Shown here: piece by piece, positions 7,905-14,793 of the stretch
Numbering within the stretch: position 1 is the first letter of the stretch
Layout: the number at the start of each line of letters is the position of its first letter
NCBI GenBank assembly: GCA_963747425.1
Contig: CAVVFJ010000001.1
Span: 186,001 to 250,000, forward strand
Length of the DNA: 64,000 nt
Origin: DASUPK01 sp963747425
GTDB lineage: Bacteria > Actinomycetota > Thermoleophilia > Solirubrobacterales > 70-9
Direction of reading: 5' to 3'
Notes under the pieces: model-generated
Told to the model about the DNA's origin: nothing
What the model saw: only the letters and a program-made list of their open reading frames with translations
The model's database searches: none
Made by a program: the position numbers and the translations under genes

Positions 7905-8374
7905 GGTCGCCCCCCCAGGCAGCTGCGTACATCCGCCGCCGCTGCGCTTGCCCGATCCGCGCTGCGCTGAACGACCACGTCGATGGGGATGCGGTCCGCC
8001 GTCAAGGCCGTGAGGTCCGCGGCGAACAGAGGCGCGTAACCCTTGGACCCGCCCCTGGGGGGATCCGGACGGCTCTAGCCGGATGTTGGCATTCGCGAGG
8101 CATTTCTTGACGCCGGTCTTGTCGAGGAGGCTGCTGTTTACGCCGCCGCCACATCCGCCCAACAGCGAGGCAAACCGATCCAGGCGAGCGCGCCGAGGCG
8201 TCGGTTCACGCAGGAAACGTACCGTCCGTGGCAGCCGGCAAGCCCGTGATTTGTACTGAGAGGATCTGCGGCTCGGCCCGGATGTTCACGTATACGCCCC
8301 TCCCTAGGGTTCGGCCTGCATCCGGATCCCCCGGCCAACGGCACCCGTTTCAGGCGTCCAGAACGTTGGCCAAC
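7905..8374. other. Region without a recognisable gene
   Basis: Both strands were read. Several open frames exist, but none shows a known motif, a convincing start with Shine-Dalgarno, or a balanced composition. A minus-strand stretch near 8050-8150 (GVKKCLANANIRLEP) looks faintly protein-like but lacks a start and a complete domain. The region ends at a strong plus-strand terminator-like hairpin, so a small RNA or leader could lie in its last 200 bases. Confidence 0.5.
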
Positions 8375-8424
8375 CCGGCGAGGCGGCCTTCATCCCCCTG
8401 GGGTCGCCTCGCCGGTCCTTTTTT
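8375..8424 (+). terminator. Strong Rho-independent terminator, no obvious gene upstream
   Basis: A perfect 11-base stem (CCGGCGAGGCG at 8375-8385 with CGCCTCGCCGG at 8405-8415) is followed by TCC and six T residues (8419-8424). The T run exists only on the plus strand. The nearest plus-strand gene ends about 470 bases earlier, and the CcdA gene starts 60 bases later. It may terminate an unannotated RNA or act as an attenuator in the leader of the CcdA gene. Confidence 0.8.
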
Positions 8425-8483
8425 CGGTGCCCACCGGCGCCTGGGAGCACGTGTGCGAGCGAGGCGTCCGCCAGAATCTCCCT

Positions 8484-9230
8484 ATGAGCAGCGATCCAGC
8501 GGCCGGCGTTGGGATCCTGACCGCCTTCGCCGCGGGGATCGTCTCGTTCCTCTCCCCCTGCGTCCTGCCTCTGGTCCCGGGGTATCTCTCCGCCGTGACC
8601 GGCTTGGCCGCGGCCGACCTGGAGCAGGCGAACTGGCGCCGGGTGATCGTTCCCAGCCTCCTGTTCGTGTCCAGCTTCTCGGTGATCTTCATCCTGCTCG
8701 GCCTCGGCGCGACCGGGATCGGCAGCGCGCTTCAGCAGCACCAGCTGCTGCTCGACAAGATCGCGGCCTGGCTGATCATCACCATGGGGCTGTTCTTCAT
8801 CAGCGCCCTGTTCATCCCGCAGCTCAATCGCGAGTGGCATGTCGAGGGGCTGCTGGAGCGCGCCGGCACCGGCGGTCCTCTCGTCGCCGGCGCCGCTTTC
8901 GGGCTTGCGTGGACCCCGTGCATCGGGCCCACCCTCGCCGCGATCCTCGGCGCCGCCGCTCTATCCGGCTCGGCCCTCCACGGAGCCTTCCTGCTGGCCG
9001 TCTACTCCGCCGGCCTCGCGATCCCGTTCCTGCTGACCTCGGTGGCCTTCAGCCGCATGACGACCGCCTTCGCCGTCGTCAAGCGCCACTACCCGCTGAT
9101 CATGGCGATCGGCGGCGTGATCCTCGTGGCGTTCGGCGTCGCGATCCTGACCGGCTGGTTCGACACGTTCAACCGCTGGGCCCAGGACCTGCTCGACAGC
9201 CTCGGGATCAACTTCTCGGCAGACGTCTGA
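8484..9230 (+). CDS. CcdA-type cytochrome c biogenesis / thiol-disulfide transmembrane transporter
   Basis: The 248-residue, about six-span protein passes reducing equivalents from cytoplasmic thioredoxin across the membrane. The two redox cysteines are in FLSPCVLPLVPGY (first span) and GLAWTPCIGPTL (fourth span), both in the Pro-Cys context typical of CcdA/DsbD. ATG at 8484 precedes the conserved block; an upstream in-frame start at 8427 lies in the terminator region and is unlikely. A thioredoxin (CnoX-like) gene lies 2.4 kb downstream and a VKOR/DsbA-like pair at 17-18 kb, so the cell has both reducing and oxidising envelope thiol systems. Confidence 0.92.
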   Translation: MSSDPAAGVGILTAFAAGIVSFLSPCVLPLVPGYLSAVTGLAAADLEQANWRRVIVPSLLFVSSFSVIFILLGLGATGIGSALQQHQLLLDKIAAWLIITMGLFFISALFIPQLNREWHVEGLLERAGTGGPLVAGAAFGLAWTPCIGPTLAAILGAAALSGSALHGAFLLAVYSAGLAIPFLLTSVAFSRMTTAFAVVKRHYPLIMAIGGVILVAFGVAILTGWFDTFNRWAQDLLDSLGINFSADV

Positions 9231-9277
9231 TCACACTGGCTGGCTGGCCAGTCACCTGACTACACTCCCTGCCGCCC

Positions 9278-10684
9278 ATGTCCGCCAAGCCCACCACCTG
9301 TGTGATCGGCGCCGGGATCAGCGGCCTGACCACCGGCAAGGCCTTCTCCGACTGGGGGCTCCCCTACACCTGCTTCGAGGCGAGCGACGACATCGGGGGG
9401 AACTGGTACTTCGGCAACCCAAACGGCCGCTCCTCGGCGTATCGGTCGCTCCACATCGACACGTCCCGCGACGGGGTCTCGTTCCGCGACATGCCGATGG
9501 GCCCCGACGAATACCCGGATTATCCCCACCACACCCAGATCCTCAGCTACCTCAACCGCTATGCGGAGGCCTTCTCGCTGCGCGACCGGATCCGCTTCTC
9601 CTCGCCCGTGGAGCACGCCGAGCGCAAGCCCACAGGCGGCTGGTCGATCAAGCTCGGCGACGGCTCCACCGAGGAATTCGACTTCCTCGTGGTCGGCAAC
9701 GGCCATCACTGGGACCCGCGCCTCCCCGACTTCCCGGGCAGCTTCCACGGCGAGACGATCCACTCGCACCACTACATCGACCCGCAGACGCCGCTGGACA
9801 TGGCCGGCAAGCGGGTCCTCGTCGTCGGGATCGGCAACAGCGCCGTGGACATCGTCTCGGAGCTCTCGCGCAAGGGCGTGGCCGAGAAGGTCTTCCTCTC
9901 TACGCGCAGCGGCGCCTGGGTGATGCCGAAGTACTTCCTGGGCCGCCCGATGGACACGATTGTGAAGGTCAACCCGCGGCTTCCGCTGAGCCTCCAGCGG
10001 CGGATGGCGCGCATCCTTCCCCGTCTCGCCTCCGGGCGCATGGAGGACTTCGGCCTCCCCCACCCCAACCACAACTTCCTGGAGGCACACCCGACCGTCT
10101 CCAGCGAGCTTCTCCTCCGGCTGGGCTCGGGGGACGCGGTGGCGAAGCCCAACGTCCAGGAGCTCGAGGGCGGCAGCGTCCGCTTCGAGGACGGAAGCAC
10201 GGAGCAGATCGACGTGATCGTCTACGCCACCGGCTACAGGATCACCTTCCCCTTCTTCGACCCCGAGTTCCTCTCGGCCCCGGATAACCGCTTCCCCCTC
10301 TACAAGCGGGTCTTCAAGCCGGGGATGGACGACCTCGCCTTCGTCGGGTTCGCCCAGACGATCCCGACGCTGTTCCCGTTCATCGAGCTCCAATCCAAGC
10401 TGGTGGCGCGCTACGCCGGCGGCGACTATGCCCTGCCCTCCCCCGTCGAGATGGAGGAGACGATCAAGCGCGACCAGCTGATCCACTCGGGCCACTACGC
10501 GGAGCGCCCCCGCCACACGATGCAGATCGAGTGGTACACGTACGAGCACGACATCTGGACGCGCGAGATCCCGGCGGGGTCGCAGCGGGCCGCGCAGGGG
10601 ATGTCGGCGAAGCTGGCCGGCCGCGTCCTGACGGCTGATAGCGCGAGGGTGCTCCGAGGCAAAGCCGAGGAGCAACCCGTTTGA
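9278..10684 (+). CDS. Flavin-containing monooxygenase (FMO/Baeyer-Villiger type)
   Basis: A 468-residue NADPH- and FAD-dependent monooxygenase. The FAD Rossmann motif is IGAGISG (10-16), the NADPH motif is VGIGNSA (about 183-189), and NGHHWDPRLP and IVYATGYRITFPF are typical class B monooxygenase segments. It oxygenates soft nucleophiles or ketones; the substrate is unknown. The last dozen residues (from about ARVLRGKAEE) are encoded by the dispersed hairpin repeat at 10643-10686, which also supplies the stop. The stop overlaps the ATG of the next hydrolase (TGATG), so the two are likely co-translated. Confidence 0.9.
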   Translation: MSAKPTTCVIGAGISGLTTGKAFSDWGLPYTCFEASDDIGGNWYFGNPNGRSSAYRSLHIDTSRDGVSFRDMPMGPDEYPDYPHHTQILSYLNRYAEAFSLRDRIRFSSPVEHAERKPTGGWSIKLGDGSTEEFDFLVVGNGHHWDPRLPDFPGSFHGETIHSHHYIDPQTPLDMAGKRVLVVGIGNSAVDIVSELSRKGVAEKVFLSTRSGAWVMPKYFLGRPMDTIVKVNPRLPLSLQRRMARILPRLASGRMEDFGLPHPNHNFLEAHPTVSSELLLRLGSGDAVAKPNVQELEGGSVRFEDGSTEQIDVIVYATGYRITFPFFDPEFLSAPDNRFPLYKRVFKPGMDDLAFVGFAQTIPTLFPFIELQSKLVARYAGGDYALPSPVEMEETIKRDQLIHSGHYAERPRHTMQIEWYTYEHDIWTREIPAGSQRAAQGMSAKLAGRVLTADSARVLRGKAEEQPV

Positions 10685-10686
10685 TG
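10643..10686 (+). repeat. Dispersed hairpin element, copy 1
   Basis: The element reads GCGAGGGTGCTCC, GA, GGC, AAA, GCC, GA, GGAGCAACCC, GTTTGATG. It folds into GGGT/ACCC, GCTCC/GGAGC and GGC/GCC stems with a tandem GA/GA internal loop. It encodes the C-terminus of the FMO. Its TTTGATG edge holds both the FMO stop (TGA) and the hydrolase start (ATG). GAGGAG in the right arm lies 11 bases before that ATG. Related copies occur at 13837, 50764 and 57741. Confidence 0.8.
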
Positions 10687-11634
10687 GCAAGGCCTGAGCG
10701 GACGGACGTTTCCTTCCCGAGCAACGGGGAGACCTGTGCCGGATGGCACCTGACCGGCGAGCGCGACGCCTTCTCCGGCGAGCGCGGGCGGCCTTGTGTC
10801 GTGATGGCGCACGGATTCGGGGCGACGATGGACTCAGGCCTGCTCCCCTTCGCGGAGGCGTTCGCGGAGGCTGGTCTCGACACCCTGCTCTTCGACTATC
10901 GCTGCTTCGGCGCGTCCACGGGGGAGCCGCGACAGCTGGCCTGGCCACCGCGCCATCGCGAGGACTACCGGGCGGCGGTCGACTTCGCCCGAGGCCTCGA
11001 CGGTGTCGATCCCGAGCGGATCGTGCTCTGGGGGACGTCCTGGTCGGGCGGTCACGTCGTCTACGTGGCCGCGGACGACCCGGGCATCGCGGCGGTGATC
11101 ACACAGACGCCGGACATGGACGGCGTGCGCACGCTGCGAGAGATCGGCAAGTACGCCGGCCTCGGCCAGCAGCTGCGCGTGACCCTCGCCGGGATCAAGG
11201 ACGCCGTGCGGATGCTTCGCAACCAGGAGCCGCTCATGCTCCCGACGGTCGGTCGACCTGGTGAGCTCGCGGGCATGAGCAGCGAGGAATCCGAGCCGGG
11301 GATGCGCGCGATCGCCGGGCCGAGCTGGCGCAACGAGGTGACAGGGCGTGCTGTCTTCGCCGAGTGGACCAACAGGGCGATCACGCGGATGGACGAGGTC
11401 CGCTGCCCGATCCTCGTCCAGATCGCCGATCGCGACTCGATTGCTCCGCCGGCCGCCGCGCGGGCCGCCGCCTGGCGCGCCAAGGGTCGTGTGGAGGTAC
11501 GGGAGTACCCGTGCCCGCACTTCGACATCTACCTCGGGGAACAGCGCGAGCAGGCGATCGCCGACCAGCTCCACTTCCTGAGGCGCCATCTCGCCGCCAC
11601 GGAGGCCGAGGTGTCGGCGGCTCTAACCTCATAG
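10684..11634 (+). CDS. Alpha/beta hydrolase (acetyl-xylan esterase/dienelactone hydrolase-like)
   Basis: The 316-residue protein has a complete catalytic set: MAHGFGAT (oxyanion), nucleophile elbow GTSWSGG (Ser near 120), acid in IADRDSIAP (Asp near 248) and histidine in CPHFDIY (near 279). The region FDYRCFGASTGEPRQ is typical of the UPF0227/DLH-like branch. Start ATG overlaps the FMO stop by one base, and its Shine-Dalgarno-like GAGGAG belongs to the hairpin repeat. Coupling to a monooxygenase suggests hydrolysis of the ester or lactone made by the FMO; this is inference. Confidence 0.88.
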   Translation: MARPERTDVSFPSNGETCAGWHLTGERDAFSGERGRPCVVMAHGFGATMDSGLLPFAEAFAEAGLDTLLFDYRCFGASTGEPRQLAWPPRHREDYRAAVDFARGLDGVDPERIVLWGTSWSGGHVVYVAADDPGIAAVITQTPDMDGVRTLREIGKYAGLGQQLRVTLAGIKDAVRMLRNQEPLMLPTVGRPGELAGMSSEESEPGMRAIAGPSWRNEVTGRAVFAEWTNRAITRMDEVRCPILVQIADRDSIAPPAAARAAAWRAKGRVEVREYPCPHFDIYLGEQREQAIADQLHFLRRHLAATEAEVSAALTS

Positions 11635-11636
11635 AC

Positions 11637-12395
11637 GTGATCAGCGACGTCAGCGAGCAGGACTTTCAGGCCAAGGTCATCGAGCGCTCCAAGCAGGTGC
11701 CGGTGGTGGTCGACTTCTGGGCCGAGTGGTGCGGTCCGTGCCGCACGCTGGGGCCCGCGATCGAGGACGCCGTGCGGAAGCGAAACGGCGAGGTCGAGCT
11801 CGCAAAACTCGACACCGACCACAACCCGGGGATCGCGCAGGAGTACGAGATCGCCAGCATCCCGGCCGTCAAGGCGTTCAAGGACGGCAAGGTCGTCTCT
11901 GAATTCATCGGCGCCATTCCCCCCGCCCGGATCGAGGCGTTCCTGAACGAGATCGTCCCCTCCGAGGCCGATCGCCTGGCCGAATCCGGTGACGAGGACT
12001 CGCTGCGCAGGGCACTCGAGCTCGATCCCCGGCAAGCCCAGGCGGCGATCGGGCTCGGCAGGATCCTGTTGGGCCGCGGCGAGGCCGACCAGGCGCTCGA
12101 GCTGCTCAAGCCCTTTCCCCACGACTTCATCGCCGACGGTCTCGCCGCTCGAGCGGAGCTGTCCGCGTCCGCAAACGGATCCGGCGCGGCCGAGCTTCAG
12201 GCGGCCTTTGCGGCCTGGGATGAGGGGAATCCCGAGGAGGCCCTGGAGCAGCTGCAGGCCGCCCTGGCCGCCGAGCAGGACACCGAGCGCAAGGACGAGA
12301 TGCGCCGCGTGATGGTCGCGATCTTCACCGAGCTGGGAGCGGACCACCCGCTGGCCCGTGAGCATCGCCGCCGGCTGGCGGCAGCGCTGAACTAG
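11637..12395 (+). CDS. CnoX/YbbN-like thioredoxin with TPR tail
   Basis: A 252-residue protein with an N-terminal thioredoxin domain (active site WCGPC near 33-37, cis-proline in IPAVKAF near 80) and a C-terminal all-helical part of TPR-like repeats (about 115-250: ALELDPRQAQAAIGLGRILL, and EEALEQLQAALA). This matches the CnoX/YbbN architecture, a holdase and redox partner for chaperonin clients. GTG at 11637, two bases after the hydrolase stop; a longer open frame reaching upstream lies inside the hydrolase gene. It is likely the last gene of the FMO-hydrolase operon. Confidence 0.9.
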   Translation: MISDVSEQDFQAKVIERSKQVPVVVDFWAEWCGPCRTLGPAIEDAVRKRNGEVELAKLDTDHNPGIAQEYEIASIPAVKAFKDGKVVSEFIGAIPPARIEAFLNEIVPSEADRLAESGDEDSLRRALELDPRQAQAAIGLGRILLGRGEADQALELLKPFPHDFIADGLAARAELSASANGSGAAELQAAFAAWDEGNPEEALEQLQAALAAEQDTERKDEMRRVMVAIFTELGADHPLAREHRRRLAAALN

Positions 12396-12443
12396 CGATT
12401 ACCCGGCTTCGCCATCAGATCGCGACCGGGAAGATGGTCGCTA
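12393..12443. terminator. Symmetrical hairpin between convergent genes
   Basis: TAGCGA (12393-12398) and CCCGG (12402-12406) are mirrored by CCGGG (12426-12430) and TCGCTA (12438-12443). The stop codons of both convergent genes lie in the outer arms. There is no T run, so this would be a weak or factor-assisted bidirectional terminator. Confidence 0.4.
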
Positions 12444-12740
12444 AGCGGGCGGCTCCGCCGCCGGCGGGCCGCTCGGCACGGCGACCTCGATCGGGATCCC
12501 CAGCGCCTCGGCCTCCTCGATGCCCTCGCCTTCCTGGTCGCGGGAGCAGATGATGCGGAAGGCGCCGGTGCCGAGCTCGGGGTCGGCGACGATCGGCAGG
12601 CCGCGGATCTCCTCCCAGCCGAGCCGCTCGCACTCGAACGGGTTCATGCGAACCTCGCTGGCGGGAAACGGGCAGTTCGAGTTGTGCTGGTCGATCGCCC
12701 GCGAGATCGCCTCGAGGTTCTTTGCCTCCGCGTTCGTCAC
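12441..12740 (-). CDS. Small conserved-looking protein of unknown function
   Basis: A 99-residue soluble acidic protein that starts with GTG (MTNAEAKNLEAISRAIDQH). It contains CPFPASEVRMNPFECERLGWEEIRG and RIICSRDQEGEG, with three scattered cysteines but no CxxC pair. No known family was recognised. A TATTTT hexamer lies eight bases upstream of the start. It is divergent from dinB (57 bases between starts), so the two may share a regulatory region, possibly damage-responsive. Confidence 0.65.
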   Translation of the reverse strand: MTNAEAKNLEAISRAIDQHNSNCPFPASEVRMNPFECERLGWEEIRGLPIVADPELGTGAFRIICSRDQEGEGIEEAEALGIPIEVAVPSGPPAAEPPA

Positions 12741-12748
12741 CGCCGTTC

Positions 12749-12754
12749 AAAATA
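12749..12754 (-). promoter_or_regulatory. Putative -10 element (TATTTT)
   Basis: On the minus strand TATTTT precedes the GTG at 12738-12740 by eight bases. It lies in the dinB divergent intergenic gap, which is the most AT-rich part of this neighbourhood. No -35 was recognised. Confidence 0.3.
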
Positions 12755-12797
12755 GCGCCCTCCGTCTCCAAGCGGGCGTAATCTCGGTCGGTCGCAG

Positions 12798-13862
12798 GTG
12801 ATCGCCCACGTGGACATGGACGCGTTCTATGTGTCGATCGAGATGCTGCGCCATCCCGAGCTCCGAGGCAAGCCCGTTGTGGTCGCCTACGACGGCCCGC
12901 GCGGGGTGGTCACCACCGCGTCCTACGAGGCGCGGAAGTACGGAGTCCACTCGGCTCTGCCGATGGTGACGGCGCGTCGCCGCTGCTCCCAGCTCACCGT
13001 GCTGCCGGTCGACATGCAGCTGTACCGGCGTGGCTCGGTGAAGGTGATGGAGACGCTGCGGGAATTCAGCGACGAGGTCGAGGTCGTCGGCCTCGACGAG
13101 GCCTACGTCGATCTCTCGGGCTCCCCCGTACCCCAGTCACGCGCCCAGGAGATCAAGCGGCGAATCAAGGAGGTCACCTACCTCGTCAGCTCGATCGGAC
13201 TGGCGCCCAACAAGCTGATGGCGAAGATCGCCTCGGACCTCGACAAGCCGGATGGCTTCTTCGTCCTCGACCACGACAACTGGCTCGAGACGGTTGGAGG
13301 GAAGCCGGCCTCACTCCTGCCGGGGGTGGGCCCCAAGACGTTCGAGCGGCTGCGGGCGAGCGGCGTCGAGACGGTCGAGCAGCTGGCGGAAACCGACGAG
13401 CAGGCCCTGGGGATGGCCTTCGGCCCGAACCACGGCAGCGGCTTGCGCGCCCGAGCCAACGGGATCGGCAGTACCAAGCTCAACGAGGACCGGGTACGGA
13501 AATCCGAGAGCCGCGAGACCACGTTCCCCGAGGACGTCACCGACCTCGAGCTCCTGCACGAGACCGTCGAGCGACTCGCCCGCTCGGTCTGCGAGAGCCT
13601 CGCGCAGAACAAGCGCCGCGGGCGCACGGTGACGTTGAAGATCCGCCTGCAGCCCTTCAAGACCTACACGCGCTCGCGGACCCTCCGCTCCCACACCTGT
13701 GATCCGGAGGACGTCGTTGCCACCGCGCGCGAGCTGCTCGACAAGTTCGACCCCCAGCGCCCGGTTCGGCTGGTGGGAGTCGGCTTGGCCGGGCTGGCGG
13801 AGGACGAAGCGCCTCGAGACCAGCCCGGCCAACCAACATCAAACGGGTTGCTCTTCGGCTGA
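12798..13862 (+). CDS. dinB: DNA polymerase IV (Y-family)
   Basis: A 354-residue error-prone translesion polymerase. The palm carboxylates are seen in HVDMDAFYVS (Asp6, Asp8) and GLDEAYVDLS (Asp/Glu near 104-106). KLMAKIASDLDKPDG and the helix-hairpin-helix LLPGVGPKTFERL follow, then a little-finger domain with the family motif TVTLKIRL. GTG start at 12798. The last residues (QPTSNGLLFG) are encoded by the antisense of hairpin repeat copy 2. No beta-clamp motif of the QLxLF type is evident at the tail, so the usual C-terminus may have been replaced by the repeat. Confidence 0.94.
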   Translation: MIAHVDMDAFYVSIEMLRHPELRGKPVVVAYDGPRGVVTTASYEARKYGVHSALPMVTARRRCSQLTVLPVDMQLYRRGSVKVMETLREFSDEVEVVGLDEAYVDLSGSPVPQSRAQEIKRRIKEVTYLVSSIGLAPNKLMAKIASDLDKPDGFFVLDHDNWLETVGGKPASLLPGVGPKTFERLRASGVETVEQLAETDEQALGMAFGPNHGSGLRARANGIGSTKLNEDRVRKSESRETTFPEDVTDLELLHETVERLARSVCESLAQNKRRGRTVTLKIRLQPFKTYTRSRTLRSHTCDPEDVVATARELLDKFDPQRPVRLVGVGLAGLAEDEAPRDQPGQPTSNGLLFG

Positions 13863-13881
13863 AGCCTCAGAGCACCCTCGC
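13837..13881 (-). repeat. Dispersed hairpin element, copy 2
   Basis: On the minus strand: GCGAGGGTGCTCT, GA, GGC, TTCA, GCC, GA, AGAGCAACCC, GTTTGATG. Compared with copy 1 the second stem changes from GCTCC/GGAGC to GCTCT/AGAGC, a compensatory pair change. It begins two bases after the stop of the minus-strand RlpA-like gene and overlaps the 3' end of dinB on the other strand. Confidence 0.8.
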
Positions 13882-13883
13882 AT

Positions 13884-14551
13884 CTAGCGCGTGGTGAGCA
13901 CGGTCCCCGTCGAGGGGAAACCGAGCTTCGCCTTGGTGGCTGCGGTCAGGTCGTACTCCCGGTTGCCCGCATAGGGCCCCCGGTCGATCACGGGGACGGT
14001 GACCGTCTTGCCGTGAATCGGAGCGTGACCCTGGAGCCGCAGGGGAGCGTCTTGTTCGCAACGCCCAGCTTCCCCGGGCTCAGCGTCCCGCCGCAGGCGA
14101 GTCCCCCTCCGTACAGACCGGGGCCGTAATACGAGGCCTCGGCCGGACGGAAGACGTTCACCGCGAGCCTGTGGGAGTGGATAGCCGAGTTGGCCACCTT
14201 CGCCCGAGCGCGGTAGACGCCGGAGCGCCCAGCATGCCAGCGGACCTTGTAGCTGCCGTCGGCCCGGGAGCGCGTATGAAGCTCGCGCCCGCCGATCCGA
14301 ACGACAATCGCTCGGCTGCCCGCCGGGGCTACGCGGCCGCGCAACTTGACGGCGTGACCTGCCATCACGTTCCGGTGACCGGTCAGGCTGATCGCGGTCG
14401 GCGTACCCCCCGCCGCGGTTGCCTCCGGAGCGGTCCCCGAGATTGCCGGGACGGCTGTCGAAGCGCCCGCGATGCCTGCCGTAACCATCATTGCCAGGGC
14501 GGGCAGCAGCGCTAGCGCAGCCCGCCTCCGCTTCCAACGGAAGCGACGCAA
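13884..14551 (-). pseudogene. RlpA-like double-psi beta-barrel wall protein, one frameshift
   Basis: The protein has a signal peptide (MRRFRWKRRRAALALLPALA), a beta-sandwich-like middle (about 55-130) and a double-psi barrel: ASYYGPGLYGGGLACGGTLSPGKLGVANKTLPCGSRVTLRF, which then continues in another frame as HGKTVTVPVIDRGPYAGNREYDLT. Adding one base in the TT at 14016-14017 rejoins the frames. RlpA-type proteins bind or cleave peptidoglycan. TTG at 14549-14551 follows AGGTGG at 14558-14563. The gene sits behind a c-di-AMP riboswitch, which in actinobacteria usually controls wall hydrolases. True inactivation and a base-call error cannot be told apart. Confidence 0.82.
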
Positions 14552-14562
14552 GTGAATCCACC

Positions 14563-14712
14563 TGCCTCTCTCTGCCGCCTACGGGGTTAGCTGACGGGCT
14601 CGCGACAGCGGCTCGTTGCCACTCCCGCTAAGGGCGGAACACCGCCCCATTCGCCCCTACTGCTTGGTTCCCCCGCTCACGTGATGTCCGTCTACGTGAC
14701 TCGGCGAGTTGT
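14563..14712 (-). promoter_or_regulatory. ydaO/yuaA-type c-di-AMP riboswitch
   Basis: The minus-strand leader carries, in the right order, the conserved blocks of this class: GGGGGAACCAAGCAG, GGGGCGAATGGG, a variable hairpin, CGAGCCCGTCAGCTAACC, CGTAGGC and AGAGAGAGG. The element ends just before the AGGTGG ribosome binding site of the RlpA-like gene, so control could be at translation as well as transcription. In actinobacteria, ydaO riboswitches turn off wall hydrolase genes when c-di-AMP is bound. The 5' limit is approximate. Confidence 0.9.
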
Positions 14713-14718
14713 TTGGTG

Positions 14719-14724
14719 ATTATC
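14719..14724 (-). promoter_or_regulatory. Putative -10 element (GATAAT) for the riboswitch transcript
   Basis: GATAAT on the minus strand differs from TATAAT by one base and lies about 7 bases before the predicted 5' end of the riboswitch. No clear -35 element is present. Confidence 0.45.
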
Positions 14725-14793
14725 GAACGAGGCAGGGTAGGTTCGCTATTTGCGCACTTGTGTGACGAGGCGCACAGGTGGTATGCGACGATC

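Noticed and set aside
8250..8374. Possible known riboswitch in the ccdA leader
   Set aside because: CTGAGA-like and CCGGATCC words were compared with TPP, ydaO, glycine and cobalamin consensus from memory; conserved blocks do not occur in order.
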